NCBI RefSeq assembly: GCF_026236535.1
Contig: NZ_JAHTMW010000007.1
Span: 124,001-188,000, forward strand
Direction of reading: 5' to 3'
Origin: Streptomyces sp. SKN60
GTDB taxonomy: Bacteria; Actinomycetota; Actinomycetes; Streptomycetales; Streptomycetaceae
Length of the DNA stretch: 64,000 bases
Part shown: in pieces, positions 21,001 through 29,421 of the stretch
Layout: the number at the start of each line of letters is the position of its first letter
Numbering within the stretch: position 1 is the first letter of the stretch
Notes under the pieces: model-generated
Database searches by the model: none
What the model was told of the DNA's origin: nothing
The model's input: only the letters and a program-made list of their open reading frames with translations
Made by a program: the position numbers and the translations under genes

Positions 21001-21565
21001 CGAGGTTGGCCTGCATCGCGTCGAGCTTCCGCAGCGCCTTCTCCTTGCGCTTGCGGTGCTTGAGGACGCCGGCGGCCTCCTCGATGAAGGCGCGGCGGCC
21101 CGCCGGGTCGGCGTGCAGGACGGAGTCGAGCTGCCCCTGGCCGACGATGACGTGCATCTCGCGGCCGATGCCGGAGTCGGACAGCAGGTCCTGGATGTCG
21201 AGCAGCCGGCAGGTGTCGCCGTTGATCTGGTACTCGCTGCTGCCGCCGCGGAACATGATCCGGGTGATGGTGACTTCGGCGTAGTCGATGGGCAGCGCGC
21301 CGTCGGAGTTGTCGATGGTCAGCGAGACCTCGGCGCGGCCGAGCGGCGGGCGCCCGGTCGTGCCGGCGAAGATGACGTCCTCCATCTTGCCGCCGCGCAG
21401 CGACTTGGCGCCCTGCTCTCCCATGACCCAGGACAGCGCGTCCACGACATTGGACTTGCCCGAGCCGTTGGGCCCGACGACGCAGGTGATTCCCGGTTCG
21501 AACCGCAGCGTGGTGGCGGAGGCGAACGACTTGAAACCGCGGAGCGTCAGGGCCTTGAGATGCAC
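18008..21565 (-). CDS. smc: Chromosome segregation protein SMC
   Basis: The 1185-residue condensin ATPase has Walker A GPNGSGKSN (31-39), two long coiled-coil arms rich in Glu, Ala and Arg, and a hinge around 500-650. The C-terminal signature LLSGGERSLTA is at about 1094 and Walker B VMDEVEAALDD at about 1120. It compacts and segregates chromosomes with ScpA/ScpB, which are not in this window. Start ATG 21565 gives the standard MHLKALTLRGFKSFA N-terminus. The N-terminal LRGFKSFA and lack of frameshift over 3.5 kb make this secure. A 1335-codon antisense frame covers it and is a shadow. Confidence 0.97.
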   Translation of the reverse strand: MHLKALTLRGFKSFASATTLRFEPGITCVVGPNGSGKSNVVDALSWVMGEQGAKSLRGGKMEDVIFAGTTGRPPLGRAEVSLTIDNSDGALPIDYAEVTITRIMFRGGSSEYQINGDTCRLLDIQDLLSDSGIGREMHVIVGQGQLDSVLHADPAGRRAFIEEAAGVLKHRKRKEKALRKLDAMQANLARVQDLTDELRRQLKPLGRQAAVARRAAVIQADLRDARLRLLSDDLVRLKEALKAEVADEVALLARKEATEAELRAALAKEAGLEDEVRRLAPRLQRAQQSWYELSQLAERVRGTVSLADARVTSATAQPPEERRGRDPEDMEREAARIREQEAELEAALEAAERALDDTVAHRAELERALAVEERRLKDLARAIADRREGLARLHGQVNAARSRAASAQAEIDRMAAARDEAQERAVAAQEEYEQLKAEVDGLDAGDTELGERHEAARRELADAETALTAAREAAADADRSRAATRARHDALALGLRRKDGTGALLSAGLTGLLGPAAELLTVTPGYELPLAAALGAAADALAVTDPTTAAEALRMLRKQDAGRAALLLAGDQPAVPEAPLPDGVHAAASLVTGPAELIGAVRRLLRGIVVVTGLDEAVELVRARPELTAVTGEGDLLGAHFAQGGSAGAPSLLEVQASVDEAAAELGELEVRCAELVTARETAQERRREAARLVEELAERRRTADREKSQVAQQLGRLAGQARGAAGEAERTAAAAARAEEALERALVEAEELTERLLVAEETLQDEGAEEPDASVRDRLAIDGSNARQTEMEARLQVRTHEERVKGLAGRADSLDRAARAEREARARAEQRRARLRHEAEVARAVAAGARQLLAHIEVSLTRAERERALAEAAKGAREQGLTAARTRGRELKAELDKLTDSVHRGEVLGAEKRLRIEQLESRSLEELGVEPAALVEEYGPHQPVPPSPPAEGETLPDDPDHPRNQPRPFVRAEQEKRLKAAERAYQQLGKVNPLALEEFAALEERHQFLSEQLEDLKKTRTDLLQVVKEVDLRVEQVFTEAYRDTAREFEGVFSRLFPGGEGRLVLTDPDNMLTTGVDVEARPPGKKVKRLSLLSGGERSLTAVALLVSIFKARPSPFYVMDEVEAALDDTNLQRLIRIMQELQESSQLIVITHQKRTMEVADALYGVSMQGDGVSKVISQRLR

Positions 21566-21792
21566 GCCTGCGGACTCTACCCGGGGTCTCGGGTTTCACC
21601 CGTGATCGTGCAGGGCACACCCTCCCCCAAGGAGTGTCACGCGGGGGACGGGGGGCGCCTCAGGAGCTGCGCAAGAGGTTCGCGAGAGCTTCGCGAGAAG
21701 GCAAGAAAGAAGGGACGCCGGAGCGCCCCTTGCAGGTCCAGCATGTGCGATGTCGGCCATGTGCGATGCCGGCTGTGCTGGCGTGAGTGTTT

Positions 21793-21828
21793 CTCACCTG
21801 GCCCCTCGGGGCTGGGACCTCAGGTGAG
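21793..21828 (-). terminator. Terminator after the small coiled-coil gene
   Basis: Arms 21793-21800 and 21821-21828 (8 bp) enclose a second short stem in the loop. The hairpin overlaps the stop codon of the 72-residue gene and separates it from smc, 230 nt further on. Confidence 0.55.
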
Positions 21829-22038
21829 CGCAGGCTCCGCATTGGTGACGTCGAGATCGATGCTGTCCAGCAGCGACTCTCCCTGGTGCTGGGCGGCGGC
21901 AGCCGCAAGCGCGTCGTTCTCGGACTGGATCCGAACCAGCTCGGACTCGAGGTCCTGGACGCGCTGCTGAAGCCGTCGCATCTCGGCGAGGAGTCGCGGG
22001 TCGGAGCCGCCGACGTAACCGAGAAGCGCCTTTGCCAT
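21820..22038 (-). CDS. Small conserved coiled-coil protein
   Basis: The 72-residue product reads MAKALLGYVGGSDPRLLAEM and continues with a heptad-like stretch RRLQQRVQDLESELVRIQSEN, then a short acidic tail. The coiled coil covers about 18-45. I recall close homologues beside smc in many actinobacteria but know no function. A GGAGGA ribosome-binding site precedes ATG 22038. Position between acyP and smc, with its own terminator, suggests a separate short transcript. Confidence 0.8.
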   Translation of the reverse strand: MAKALLGYVGGSDPRLLAEMRRLQQRVQDLESELVRIQSENDALAAAAAQHQGESLLDSIDLDVTNAEPALT

Positions 22039-22455
22039 GATGGATGGTCCTCCACAATGAGTGACCGACCGAAGCGGTGTGGGTCGTGAGGGATTCGCAC
22101 CCGCGGTGCTCGGCCGTGCTCTTTGTCGTGCCGGTTCTCACGGTCGAACAGCTAAGGTGCGCGGGGCTTCCAGAGTCTCACCAAAAAGTTTGACGGTCAA
22201 CACGATCACGCCCTGCTTCCGGGGCTCACCGGGGGGCTGCGGCCGCGGAATTCCGGCGGCGGCGCCTCGCAACTCGGTGCCCGAGGGGCGTGGAGATCAT
22301 CCTTACTGCCGCAGCCTGGCACGGCGCGCCGTTCTCCGCAACCACCAGGTGGTTCTCGCTTCCGCGACTGTTCACCGCGACCCCCGTCCGGGGCCGTTCG
22401 GGGGCGTCGGACGGGGGTGCGCGGAGCGTGGTCGGGGGTCTTCGGAGGGCGAGGG
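22039..22455. other. Intergenic region upstream of the coiled-coil gene
   Basis: This 417-nt gap has an AT-richer patch with the palindrome TTGACgGTCAA (22190-22200), which read leftward also offers a TTGACC -35-like hexamer. Closer to acyP lies a probable terminator (22381-22417). No gene with a ribosome-binding site was found. Confidence 0.5.
22381..22417 (-). terminator. Probable acyP terminator
   Basis: Perfect 10-bp arms 22381-22390 and 22408-22417 with a 17-nt GC-rich loop lie 40 nt past the acyP stop codon. Confidence 0.5.
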
Positions 22456-22737
22456 TCAGCGGATGGCGAAGCCGTCGTAGCCGCCGCGCGGGGTGTCCCA
22501 TATCTCAGTGACACCGTCCACGCGCCCGGGCGTGTCGGCGGAGCGGAGCCAGTCGAGCAGACGGTGGCAATTGTCACTCGGCCCCTCGGCCACGACCTGG
22601 ACCCGGCCGTCGTCGAGGTTCAGGGCGAAACCGACGAGCCCGCCGATCTCCAGCGCGTTTGCCCTGGTGAACCAGCGGAAGCCCACTCCCTGTACCCGGC
22701 CGCGCACCCAGGCGGTGATCCGTACGTCCTCATTCAT
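22456..22737 (-). CDS. acyP: Acylphosphatase
   Basis: The 93-residue protein is a complete acylphosphatase. It has the phosphate-binding loop [12 protein letters not shown] (about 13-24) with catalytic Arg, and the conserved Asn in [17 protein letters not shown]. It hydrolyses acyl phosphates such as 1,3-bisphosphoglycerate; the physiological target is unknown. The protein ends GGYDGFAIR, near the usual GF.IR end. It is leftward and divergent from the CAP-domain gene across 208 nt. Confidence 0.95.
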   Translation of the reverse strand: MNEDVRITAWVRGRVQGVGFRWFTRANALEIGGLVGFALNLDDGRVQVVAEGPSDNCHRLLDWLRSADTPGRVDGVTEIWDTPRGGYDGFAIR

Positions 22738-22945
22738 GCCTGCACGCTAACGGGCGAATTACGGAAGGAGCACGTCAGCCCCGCATGTCATGGCGTACAG
22801 TCCGTGCGGAACGGGCCTCACCCGTTCGGCGGCATCCTGTTCGAAGGCCCGCCGGAAGGCCCGCAGAAGCAAAGATCAGCAAAGAGCGCAGCTCAGACAG
22901 TTGAGCTCAGGCGCGGTTCGGTTCAGTACGTCAGGAGGCGAGCAG

Positions 22946-23770
22946 ATGGGACGGCATCGCGGCACACGACGCGGCGCACCCGTGAAGACCGGGCTGCTCG
23001 GTGTCTCCGCGGCGGTCGCGGTCGGTGCGATCGGCATCGCCTCGGGTCTGCTGCCCGGCGGCGAGACGTTCTCGTTCGACAACGCCGGCAAGGACGAGCC
23101 GCGCGTGACGGCACAGGCCGAGCAGCGCGCGCCGAGTCTGAACACCCAGGGCGGCGCCTCGGCCGCCGCGACCGGCCAGTCGGCCGGGACCCGGAAGACC
23201 GCCGCCCCGTCGGCGAAGCCCGCGCCGAAGCCGACCCCGTCGAAGACGGCGACGCCGAGCCCGAAGCCCACGACCGCGAAGCCCACGCCCAAGGCGACCC
23301 CGGCTCCGGTGCGGACGACCCGGCCGGCGCCGGCTCCGACCACCCAGGCCCCGGTCGCGCCGACCACCGCCGCCCGCTCCCTGAGCGCCCGCGAGCAGGC
23401 CGCCGAGGCGGAGGTCGTGCGCCTGGTGAACGCGGAGCGCGCCAAGGTGGGCTGCGTCCCGGTCCGCTCGGACGCCGAGCTCGCCGCCCTGGCCGGTGCC
23501 TTCAGCGCCGACATGGCGGCCCGGAACTTCTTCGACCACACCGACCCCGACGGCGCGACCCCGTGGTCCCGCGCCCAGAAGGCCGGGGTCTCGGACCTCG
23601 GCGGTGAGAACATCGCCCGCGGCCAGGTCGACGCGGCCGCGGTGATGAAGTCCTGGATGGCCAGCGACGGACACCGCGCCAACATCCTGAACTGCGACTA
23701 CACCGCGCTCGGCGTCGGTGTGCACTTCGGTTCCGGCGGCCCGTGGTGGACGCAGGACTTCGGCTTCTGA
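22946..23770 (+). CDS. Secreted or membrane-anchored CAP-domain protein
   Basis: The 274-residue protein has a basic N-terminus and a hydrophobic segment at about 14-38 (signal peptide or anchor). A Pro/Thr/Lys/Ala-rich linker follows at about 60-150. The C-terminal CAP/SCP domain carries AEVVRLVNAERA, FFDHTDPDG, GENIARGQ and DGHRANILN, with the conserved His and Glu residues present. Bacterial CAP proteins act outside the cell; the function is unknown. ATG 22946 follows an AGGAGG site, and an upstream in-frame ATG lacks one. A strong bidirectional terminator follows. Confidence 0.88.
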   Translation: MGRHRGTRRGAPVKTGLLGVSAAVAVGAIGIASGLLPGGETFSFDNAGKDEPRVTAQAEQRAPSLNTQGGASAAATGQSAGTRKTAAPSAKPAPKPTPSKTATPSPKPTTAKPTPKATPAPVRTTRPAPAPTTQAPVAPTTAARSLSAREQAAEAEVVRLVNAERAKVGCVPVRSDAELAALAGAFSADMAARNFFDHTDPDGATPWSRAQKAGVSDLGGENIARGQVDAAAVMKSWMASDGHRANILNCDYTALGVGVHFGSGGPWWTQDFGF

Positions 23771-23792
23771 GCCCCGGGCTCCCCGGATACGG

Positions 23793-23831
23793 GAGAGGGC
23801 CCCGTCACCGCGTCGGTGACGGGGCCCTCTC
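23793..23831. terminator. Bidirectional terminator
   Basis: Perfect 17-bp arms 23793-23809 and 23815-23831 with a 5-nt loop separate the CAP gene from the convergent flavodoxin-like gene. Confidence 0.85.
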
Positions 23832-23852
23832 GCGTACGGGGCGGGCGACGGC

Positions 23853-24437
23853 TCAGGCCGCGACCTTGCCGAGCGCGAAGGTGCGGGCCGTGGCGGCGAC
23901 CCGGCGGCCGAGGTGCTCGGCGGTGGCTATGTCGGCCTTGTGGACGCCCTCCGGGCCCAGGTCGTTGGGGGTCTGGGCGCCCGCGCCGGCGAAGATGCCG
24001 AGGCGGTTGAGGTCGTTCTCGGAGGCCTCGGTGGTGTTCCAGCCGGGCTTCAGACCGAGGTTGACCCAGGTCATGCCGTGCTGGCCGGCGAGGGTCTGGA
24101 AGAACTGCAGGGTGTGCAGCTTGTCGCCGCTCTTCGAGCCGGAGTTGGTGAAGCCGGCGGCCAGCTTGTCCAGCCAGGCGTCGGTGAACCAGCGCTTCGA
24201 GGTGGCCTCGGCGAACTGGTGGAAGGCGCCGGAGGCGGTGCCCATGTAGGTCGGCGAGCCGAAGACGATCGCGTCGGAGGCGTCGAGGAGCTCCCATTCG
24301 GCGTCGGTGATCTCGTCGACCTTGATCAGGTGCACGGTGGCGCCGGCGTCGGCGGCTCCGTCCCGGACGGCCTCGGCGAGGACGGCGGTGTGGCCGAAGC
24401 CGGAGTGGTACGCGATGGAGACGACGGGCGTGGTCAT
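23853..24437 (-). CDS. WrbA/flavodoxin-family NAD(P)H oxidoreductase
   Basis: The 194-residue protein has a flavodoxin-like fold. The N-terminal strand and FMN phosphate loop read VSIAYHSGFGHTAVLAEAV, and the second flavin segment is FGSPTYMGTASGAFHQFAE. WrbA-type enzymes reduce quinones with NAD(P)H using FMN. The open frame runs far upstream, but ATG 24437 has a GGAGCC ribosome-binding site and gives the expected N-terminus. It is divergent from an HxlR-type regulator with a dyad between them. That arrangement is typical of redox- or electrophile-responsive pairs. Confidence 0.88.
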   Translation of the reverse strand: MTTPVVSIAYHSGFGHTAVLAEAVRDGAADAGATVHLIKVDEITDAEWELLDASDAIVFGSPTYMGTASGAFHQFAEATSKRWFTDAWLDKLAAGFTNSGSKSGDKLHTLQFFQTLAGQHGMTWVNLGLKPGWNTTEASENDLNRLGIFAGAGAQTPNDLGPEGVHKADIATAEHLGRRVAATARTFALGKVAA

Positions 24438-24492
24438 GAAAAGGCTCCTCGACGGTGCGAAGGACGGCAGGAGGGGAACGACGAGAAGTAGA

Positions 24493-24513
24493 GCACTAAC
24501 TTTTGGATAGCGC
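24493..24513. promoter_or_regulatory. Candidate HxlR-family operator
   Basis: The 21-nt imperfect dyad has the form GCnCTAnC-n5-GnTAGnGC. It lies 56 nt upstream of the flavodoxin-like start and about 58 nt upstream of the regulator start. HxlR regulators commonly bind such sites in shared divergent promoters. Confidence 0.5.
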
Positions 24514-24570
24514 AACCCTGGGGTTAGCGCCCCCTGTCCCACAGCGCTGTACGCGCGTATGGTAGAGGGC

Positions 24571-24969
24571 ATGACCGATGACCCGGGCCTCGAAGACCTC
24601 GCCTTCAACGTGTTCGCCAAGGCCTGTCCCTCCCGCGGCACGCTGGAGCACGTGACCGGCCGCTGGGGCAGCCTCACCCTGGGCGCCCTGCACGAGGGCG
24701 GCGCCCGCTTCAACGAGCTGCGCCGCCGGGTGGACGGCGTCAGCGAGAAGATGCTCTCCCAGACCCTGCACGCGCTGGAGCGCGACGGACTGGTGCACCG
24801 CGAGGCCCAGCCCACCAACCCGCCCCGGGTCGACTACCGGCTCACACCGCTGGGCACCGAGGTCGCCGAGCGGCTGCTCGGACTGATCCACCTCGTCGAG
24901 GGGCGCATGCCGCAGGTGCTCGCCGCCCGCGAGAATTACGACGCGGAGCGCGCGCCCGTCACGGGGTGA
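24571..24969 (+). CDS. HxlR-family winged-helix transcriptional regulator
   Basis: The 132-residue protein shows the HxlR winged helix: a Cys near the N-terminus (FAKACPSRGTLEHVTGRWG), LTLGALHEGGARFNELRRRVDGVSEKMLSQTLHALERDGLVHR as the HTH core, and the wing YRLTPLGTE. The N-terminal Cys is the redox sensor in related regulators such as HypR and QorR. It probably represses the divergent flavodoxin-like gene and itself. ATG 24571 is chosen because it gives the usual short N-terminus; ATG 24559 is possible, and neither has a clear ribosome-binding site, so a leaderless transcript is conceivable. Confidence 0.85.
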   Translation: MTDDPGLEDLAFNVFAKACPSRGTLEHVTGRWGSLTLGALHEGGARFNELRRRVDGVSEKMLSQTLHALERDGLVHREAQPTNPPRVDYRLTPLGTEVAERLLGLIHLVEGRMPQVLAARENYDAERAPVTG

Positions 24970-24994
24970 GCCGGGCGGTGCGTCAGCAGGTGCG

Positions 24995-25864
24995 TCAGGC
25001 GGACGCGCGCGGCGGGCGCTGGCAGCGCGGGCAGTAGTAGCTGGAGCGGTTCATCCACGGACGGCGGCGCATCGGCGTCCCGCACCGGTGACAGGGCTCG
25101 CCCTCCCGCCCGTACGCGTCGAGCGAGCGGTCGAAGTAGCCGGACTCGCCGTTCACGTTCACGTACAGGCTGTCGAAGCTGGTGCCGCCGACCGCGAGCG
25201 CCGCGTTCATCACGTCCCGGACGTGCCCGAGCAGCTCGGCCGAGCGCGGCCGGGTGAACGTGGCCGTCGGCCGCTCGTAGTGCAGCTTCGAGCGCCACAG
25301 CGCCTCGTCCGCGTAGATGTTGCCGACCCCGCTGATCAGCGACTGGTCGAGCAGCGCCCGCTTGATCGTGGTCCGCCGCAGCCGCAGCGCGCTCGCGAAG
25401 GCGGCGTCGTCGAAGGCCGGGTCCAGCGGGTCGCGCGCGATGTGCGCGATGACGTCCGGCAGCCCGTCCGTGCTGTCCGGGGCGGTGTCGTGCAGCGAGA
25501 GCCCGCCGAAGGTCCGCTGGTCCACGAAGCGCAGCTCGGTCCCGGCGGCATCGTCGAACCGGATCCGGATCCGCAGGTGCTTCTCGTCCGCCGCGTCCTC
25601 CGGCTGTACGAGCAGCTGGCCGCTCATCCCGAGGTGCCCGAGCACGGAGGCGTCGCCGGAGTCCAGCGGCAGCCACAGATACTTGCCGCGCCGCCGGGCG
25701 ATCCCGAACCGCTGCCCCTTCAGGCGTGCCGCGAAGTCCGCCCCGCCCTCGGGGTGCCGGCGCACCGCGCGCGGGTGCAGGACCTCGACCTCCGCGACGG
25801 TCCGCCCCGCGACCCACCGCTCAAGACCGCGTCGTACGACCTCGACCTCGGGCAACTCGGGCAC
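24995..25864 (-). CDS. mutM: Formamidopyrimidine-DNA glycosylase
   Basis: The 289-residue base-excision enzyme removes 8-oxoguanine and formamidopyrimidines. Processing of the initiator would expose Pro2, the catalytic nucleophile, followed by Glu3 (PELPEVE). A conserved [10 protein letters not shown] lysine segment and the C-terminal zinc finger (CHRCG ... CPRC) are present. The frame extends upstream by 36 codons, but GTG 25864 is required for Pro2 and has a GGAGGA site. It follows rnc on the same strand with a terminator hairpin between them. Confidence 0.96.
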   Translation of the reverse strand: MPELPEVEVVRRGLERWVAGRTVAEVEVLHPRAVRRHPEGGADFAARLKGQRFGIARRRGKYLWLPLDSGDASVLGHLGMSGQLLVQPEDAADEKHLRIRIRFDDAAGTELRFVDQRTFGGLSLHDTAPDSTDGLPDVIAHIARDPLDPAFDDAAFASALRLRRTTIKRALLDQSLISGVGNIYADEALWRSKLHYERPTATFTRPRSAELLGHVRDVMNAALAVGGTSFDSLYVNVNGESGYFDRSLDAYGREGEPCHRCGTPMRRRPWMNRSSYYCPRCQRPPRASA

Positions 25865-25941
25865 GGGACTTCCTCCGGACGGCACACAGAAGGCTGGTGG
25901 GGACTGCTGATCGCAGCCTACCGCCGGGCACCGACAGCACG

Positions 25942-25972
25942 ATGCCCCCGTCCCTGAGCGGGACGGGGGCAT
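25942..25972 (-). terminator. Terminator after rnc
   Basis: Perfect 13-bp arms 25942-25954 and 25960-25972 with a 5-nt loop lie between the rnc stop codon and the mutM start. mutM must therefore have its own promoter or rely on readthrough. Confidence 0.8.
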
Positions 25973-25993
25973 GCGCGCCGGAAACGGAAGGGG

Positions 25994-26779
25994 TCAGGCG
26001 GTGGCCTGGTCCCCGGCGGAAGAGGTGTCGGCGCCCTCTTCCACGGTCGCGGCCTTCGCCGCTGCCGCGCGCTCGTCCGCGGCGGCGCGAATCGCGCGCC
26101 ACGCGGACTCCGCCGCCTGCTGTTCCGCTTCCTTCTTGCTGCGGCCGGTGCCGGTGCCGTACGAGACACCACCGACGCGGGCGGCAGCAGTGAACGTCTT
26201 CTCGTGGTCCGGACCCTCCTCGCTGACGAGGTATTCCGGCACACCGAGACCCTCGGCCGCGGTGAGCTCCTGGAGACTGGTCTTCCAGTCCAGGCCGGCA
26301 CCGAGGTTCGAGGACTTCTCGATCAGCGGGTCGAAGAGCCGGTGAACCAGCTCGGACGCCGCGTCGAGGCCCCGGTCGAGATACACCGCGCCGATCACCG
26401 CTTCGAGGGTGTCGGCGAGGATGGACGCCTTGTCCCGGCCGCCCGTGCCTTCCTCGCCCCGGCCGAGCCGGATGAAGGAGCCCAGGTCGAGGCCGCGGCC
26501 CACCTCCGCCAGCGCACGCGAGTTGACCACCGCGGCCCGAAGCTTGGCCAGCTGGCCCTCGGGGAGATCCGGGTGGGTGCGGTACAGCGTGTCCGTGACC
26601 ACCAGGCCGAGCACCGAGTCCCCGAGGAACTCCAGCCGCTCGTTGGTGGGCAGACCGCCGTTCTCGTACGCGTACGAACGGTGGGTGAGCGCACGCACCA
26701 GAAGGGCGGACTCGAGCTGATACCCGAGCCGCCCTTCCAGAAGCGTGTGGGACGAGGCCGAATTGACGTGGTCAGACAT
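25994..26779 (-). CDS. rnc: Ribonuclease III
   Basis: The 261-residue double-strand-specific endonuclease has the catalytic signature [13 protein letters not shown] (46-58) and the second acidic segment ([17 protein letters not shown]). A dsRNA-binding domain is at about 170-240. A short Ala/Glu-rich tail follows. In S. coelicolor RNase III (AbsB) affects antibiotic production globally. ATG 26779 is preferred over an upstream start because only 19 nt separate it from the rpmF stop. It is the last gene of DUF177-rpmF-rnc. Confidence 0.95.
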   Translation of the reverse strand: MSDHVNSASSHTLLEGRLGYQLESALLVRALTHRSYAYENGGLPTNERLEFLGDSVLGLVVTDTLYRTHPDLPEGQLAKLRAAVVNSRALAEVGRGLDLGSFIRLGRGEEGTGGRDKASILADTLEAVIGAVYLDRGLDAASELVHRLFDPLIEKSSNLGAGLDWKTSLQELTAAEGLGVPEYLVSEEGPDHEKTFTAAARVGGVSYGTGTGRSKKEAEQQAAESAWRAIRAAADERAAAAKAATVEEGADTSSAGDQATA

Positions 26780-26798
26780 CGTGCCTCTCACCAGCCCC

Positions 26799-26972
26799 TC
26801 AGACCGAGAGGACCTGGCGCTTGTTGTAGGTGCCGCAGCTCGGGCACGCGATGTGCTGCTGCTTCGGCTCCTGGCAACGCTCACACGAAACCAGGGTGGG
26901 GACCGCAGCCTTCCACTGCGACCGGCGGTGGCGCGTGTTGCTGCGCGACATCTTCCGCTTCGGAACAGCCAC
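26799..26972 (-). CDS. rpmF: 50S ribosomal protein L32
   Basis: This 57-residue gene starts at GTG 26972 and ends at TGA 26799-26801. The product begins [20 protein letters not shown], as L32 does. Four cysteines (30, 33, 43, 46; CERC and CPSC) form the zinc-binding version. The DUF177 gene ends 2 nt upstream and rnc follows after 19 nt, the common yceD-rpmF-rnc order. Confidence 0.96.
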   Translation of the reverse strand: MAVPKRKMSRSNTRHRRSQWKAAVPTLVSCERCQEPKQQHIACPSCGTYNKRQVLSV

Positions 26973-26974
26973 GG

Positions 26975-27640
26975 CTACTTCTCCTGCTCTTCGTCGACAC
27001 CGGTTGCGGCGCCGCTCATGTTGTCCTTCTCATCGGTTCCCAGCGAACCGGCGAGTCCCTGCAATGCCGCCCAACGTGCGTCGACGGCGTCGTGGTGGTG
27101 GTCCGGGTTGTCGTTCAGGTTGATTCCGCACTCGGAACACAGACCTTCACAGTCCTCCCGGCACACCGGCTGCATGGGCAGTGCGAGCACCACCGCATCG
27201 CGCAGCACGGGTTCGAGGTCGAACATGCCGTCCTCGAGGGGGATCATGCTCTCGTCGTCCTCGGCTTCGTCGTCCGCGGCCGCCTTGGAGCGGCCCCGGT
27301 CGTCGGAGTCGGGGTACGAGAACATCTCCTGGTAGTCCGCGTCGACATCAAGCTCGACGGGCTCCAGACACCTTACGCACTCCCCCTCGGCCGATGCACG
27401 GGCGGTGCCTGTGACAAGCACCCCTTCCATGACCGACTCGAGACGGAGCTCGATCTCCACCGGGGCGCCCTCGGGCACCGCGATGACCCCCGCGATCCCC
27501 AGGTCCCTGGGGGCGTCGACCGTGCGGGAGAGCCGCTGCATGGCACCAGGACGCCGTCCCAGCTCGTGTGTGTCGAACACGAGGGGATTGCGGTGGTCGA
27601 GGCGCGTGCTCAGGGCTCTTCCTGCTTTCGGATCGTTCAC
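26975..27640 (-). CDS. DUF177/YceD-family protein
   Basis: The 221-residue protein belongs to the YceD family found next to rpmF and linked to 23S rRNA accumulation and ribosome assembly. Visible features are [10 protein letters not shown], an acidic middle (about 105-135) and the Cys motif [13 protein letters not shown], which may bind zinc. It starts GTG 27640 and ends 2 nt before rpmF, so the two are surely co-transcribed. The N-terminus [15 protein letters not shown] is typical of actinobacterial members. Confidence 0.9.
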   Translation of the reverse strand: MNDPKAGRALSTRLDHRNPLVFDTHELGRRPGAMQRLSRTVDAPRDLGIAGVIAVPEGAPVEIELRLESVMEGVLVTGTARASAEGECVRCLEPVELDVDADYQEMFSYPDSDDRGRSKAAADDEAEDDESMIPLEDGMFDLEPVLRDAVVLALPMQPVCREDCEGLCSECGINLNDNPDHHHDAVDARWAALQGLAGSLGTDEKDNMSGAATGVDEEQEK

Positions 27641-27737
27641 AACGTGAGGGGCTGCCAGACTCGGGCAGCACTGATCGCGGACATAGCGCGACCGAAGAGC
27701 CAGGATACTGGACGCTTCGCCCAGGGCCCAATCCGGG

Positions 27738-28769
27738 CTACTGCCCCTGTTCGTACCGGCGCAGCTGTTCGAGGTCGATCATGCTCGTGTCGAAGAAGCT
27801 GGTCTCGTCGAGCGAGGCGGGCGCCTGCTGCTGGACCGGCTGCTGCTGCTCGTACGTGTACTGCCCCTGGTACGCGTAGGGGTCGGCCTGCTGGGGCTGC
27901 TGCGGGTACCCGTAGGGGTCCTGCTGGACCGGCTGCTGGTACGCGTAGGGATCCTGCTGCTGGTACGCGTACGGGTCCTGCTGGGCCGGAATCTGTACGG
28001 GCTGCGCCGGCTGCGCGGGCTGGGGCTCGGGGTCGGCGAGCTCCGCGAGGCCGGCCAGGTAGTCGGCGTCGCTGCCGTGGTGCAGGCCGCCCGTGCCGCC
28101 GGCCGCGTCCTGGGCGGCCATGTGCTCGCCGAGGGCGTCGGAGGCGATCCGGCCGTGCAGCGTCTGCCGGCCGCGGCCGACGGCCTCCAGGGTCTTGCTC
28201 AGGACGGCCTCGAAGGCGCCCAGCTTGACGTCCACGTAGGCGTCGGCGCGCTGGATCAGGGTCTGCGGGTCGGCGCTGTACTCGGGGGCGTCCTCGTCGG
28301 CGTACCCCTCGGCGTCGAGGCCCGGGCCGCGGCCGAGCAGCTTCTCGCGGCCGCGGTCCACCGAGGCGATGGTCTTGTTGAGGACGACCTCGAAGTTGGC
28401 GAGCTTGGAGTCGACGTAGTCGTCGGCCTCGGCGCGGATCTCCTCGGCCTCGCGGCGGGCCTCGGCGAGGATCCGCTCGGCCTCGTCCTGGGACTGCCGG
28501 GCCACCTGGGAGTCGGAGACGATCGAGCCGCGCTCGGCGTGGGCGGCCTCGATGATCCGCTCCGCCTCCTGGCGGGCCTGCTCGACCATCTGCTCGCGCC
28601 CGCCGAGGAGCTCCTGGGCCTGGGCCAGGGAGCCGGGCAGGGCGCCCCTGACCTCTTCGAGCAGAGCGAGCAGCTCGGCCCGGTTGACCACGCAGGACGC
28701 CGACATGGGCATGGAGCGGGCGCTCCGGACCGTATCGACGATGTCGTCGAGCTTCTTCTGCACGTCCAC
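27738..28769 (-). CDS. DivIVA-like coiled-coil protein
   Basis: The 343-residue product has long charged heptad-like helices (about 30-130 and 160-215; AEAERIIEAAHAERG, DEAERILAEARREAEEI) and then a low-complexity C-terminus with five or more DPYAYQ-like units rich in Gln, Pro and Tyr. It resembles proteins annotated as cell-division initiation proteins in Streptomyces, but it lacks a clear DivIVA N-terminal motif. The role is inferred only. GTG 28769 (VDVQKKLDDIVD) is favoured; GTG two codons later is equally possible. It lies between coaD and DUF177 on the same strand, 140 nt from coaD. Confidence 0.75.
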   Translation of the reverse strand: MDVQKKLDDIVDTVRSARSMPMSASCVVNRAELLALLEEVRGALPGSLAQAQELLGGREQMVEQARQEAERIIEAAHAERGSIVSDSQVARQSQDEAERILAEARREAEEIRAEADDYVDSKLANFEVVLNKTIASVDRGREKLLGRGPGLDAEGYADEDAPEYSADPQTLIQRADAYVDVKLGAFEAVLSKTLEAVGRGRQTLHGRIASDALGEHMAAQDAAGGTGGLHHGSDADYLAGLAELADPEPQPAQPAQPVQIPAQQDPYAYQQQDPYAYQQPVQQDPYGYPQQPQQADPYAYQGQYTYEQQQPVQQQAPASLDETSFFDTSMIDLEQLRRYEQGQ

Positions 28770-28911
28770 CGGTGCTCGCCACTCTCTACAGCTGGATGGA
28801 GACGGACGGGACGACTGTAAGGCCAGTCGGGGCCCGTCCGGCACCTGGTGACGGAGCGTCAGGGGCGGTGGCCGGGGGTCACGGCCGGCGCACGGCCGGT
28901 GGACACCCGGT

Positions 28912-29421
28912 TCAGCGCTCCCGGAGGCGCTCGGTGAGCCGGCCGAGGACCTGCGGCGGCACCAGGTGGGAGACGTCGCCGCCCCAGGCCGCGACCTCCT
29001 TGACCAGGGAGGACGACAGGAAGCTGTAGGTGGGGTTGGTGGGCACGAACAGCGTCTCGACGCCGGAGAGCCCGTTGTTCATCTGGGCCATCTGCAGCTC
29101 GTAGTCGAAGTCGCTGACGGCGCGGAGTCCCTTGACGATGGCGGGGATGTCGCGCTGCTTGCAGAAGTCGACGAGGAGGCCGTGGAAGGACTCGACCTCG
29201 ACGTTCCCGAAGTCGGCGGTGACCTCGCGGATCAGCTCGATCCGCTCGTCGACCGTGAAGAGGCCCTTCTTCGACTGGTTGATCATCACCGCGACGTGTA
29301 CGACGTCGTACAGCTTGGAGGCGCGGGCGATGATGTCGAGATGTCCATTGGTGATGGGGTCGAACGACCCCGGACATACGGCGCGGCGCAACTTGGTTCC
29401 CTCGCTCTCCGGTCCGGTCAT
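28912..29421 (-). CDS. coaD: Phosphopantetheine adenylyltransferase
   Basis: The 169-residue enzyme makes dephospho-CoA from 4'-phosphopantetheine and ATP. The nucleotidyltransferase motif [15 protein letters not shown] (T/HxGH) is near the N-terminus, and the C-terminal substrate segment SSSLVKEVA is present. Its ATG (29419-29421) overlaps the rsmD stop codon as ATGA, so the pair is translationally coupled, as in most actinobacteria. Confidence 0.96.
   Translation of the reverse strand: MTGPESEGTKLRRAVCPGSFDPITNGHLDIIARASKLYDVVHVAVMINQSKKGLFTVDERIELIREVTADFGNVEVESFHGLLVDFCKQRDIPAIVKGLRAVSDFDYELQMAQMNNGLSGVETLFVPTNPTYSFLSSSLVKEVAAWGGDVSHLVPPQVLGRLTERLRER

Noticed and set aside
17963..21970. 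1335-codon plus-strand open frame opposite smc
   Set aside because: It lies antisense to a fully conserved smc gene, has repetitive Leu/Gly/Ala composition and no family motifs. This is a high-GC shadow.
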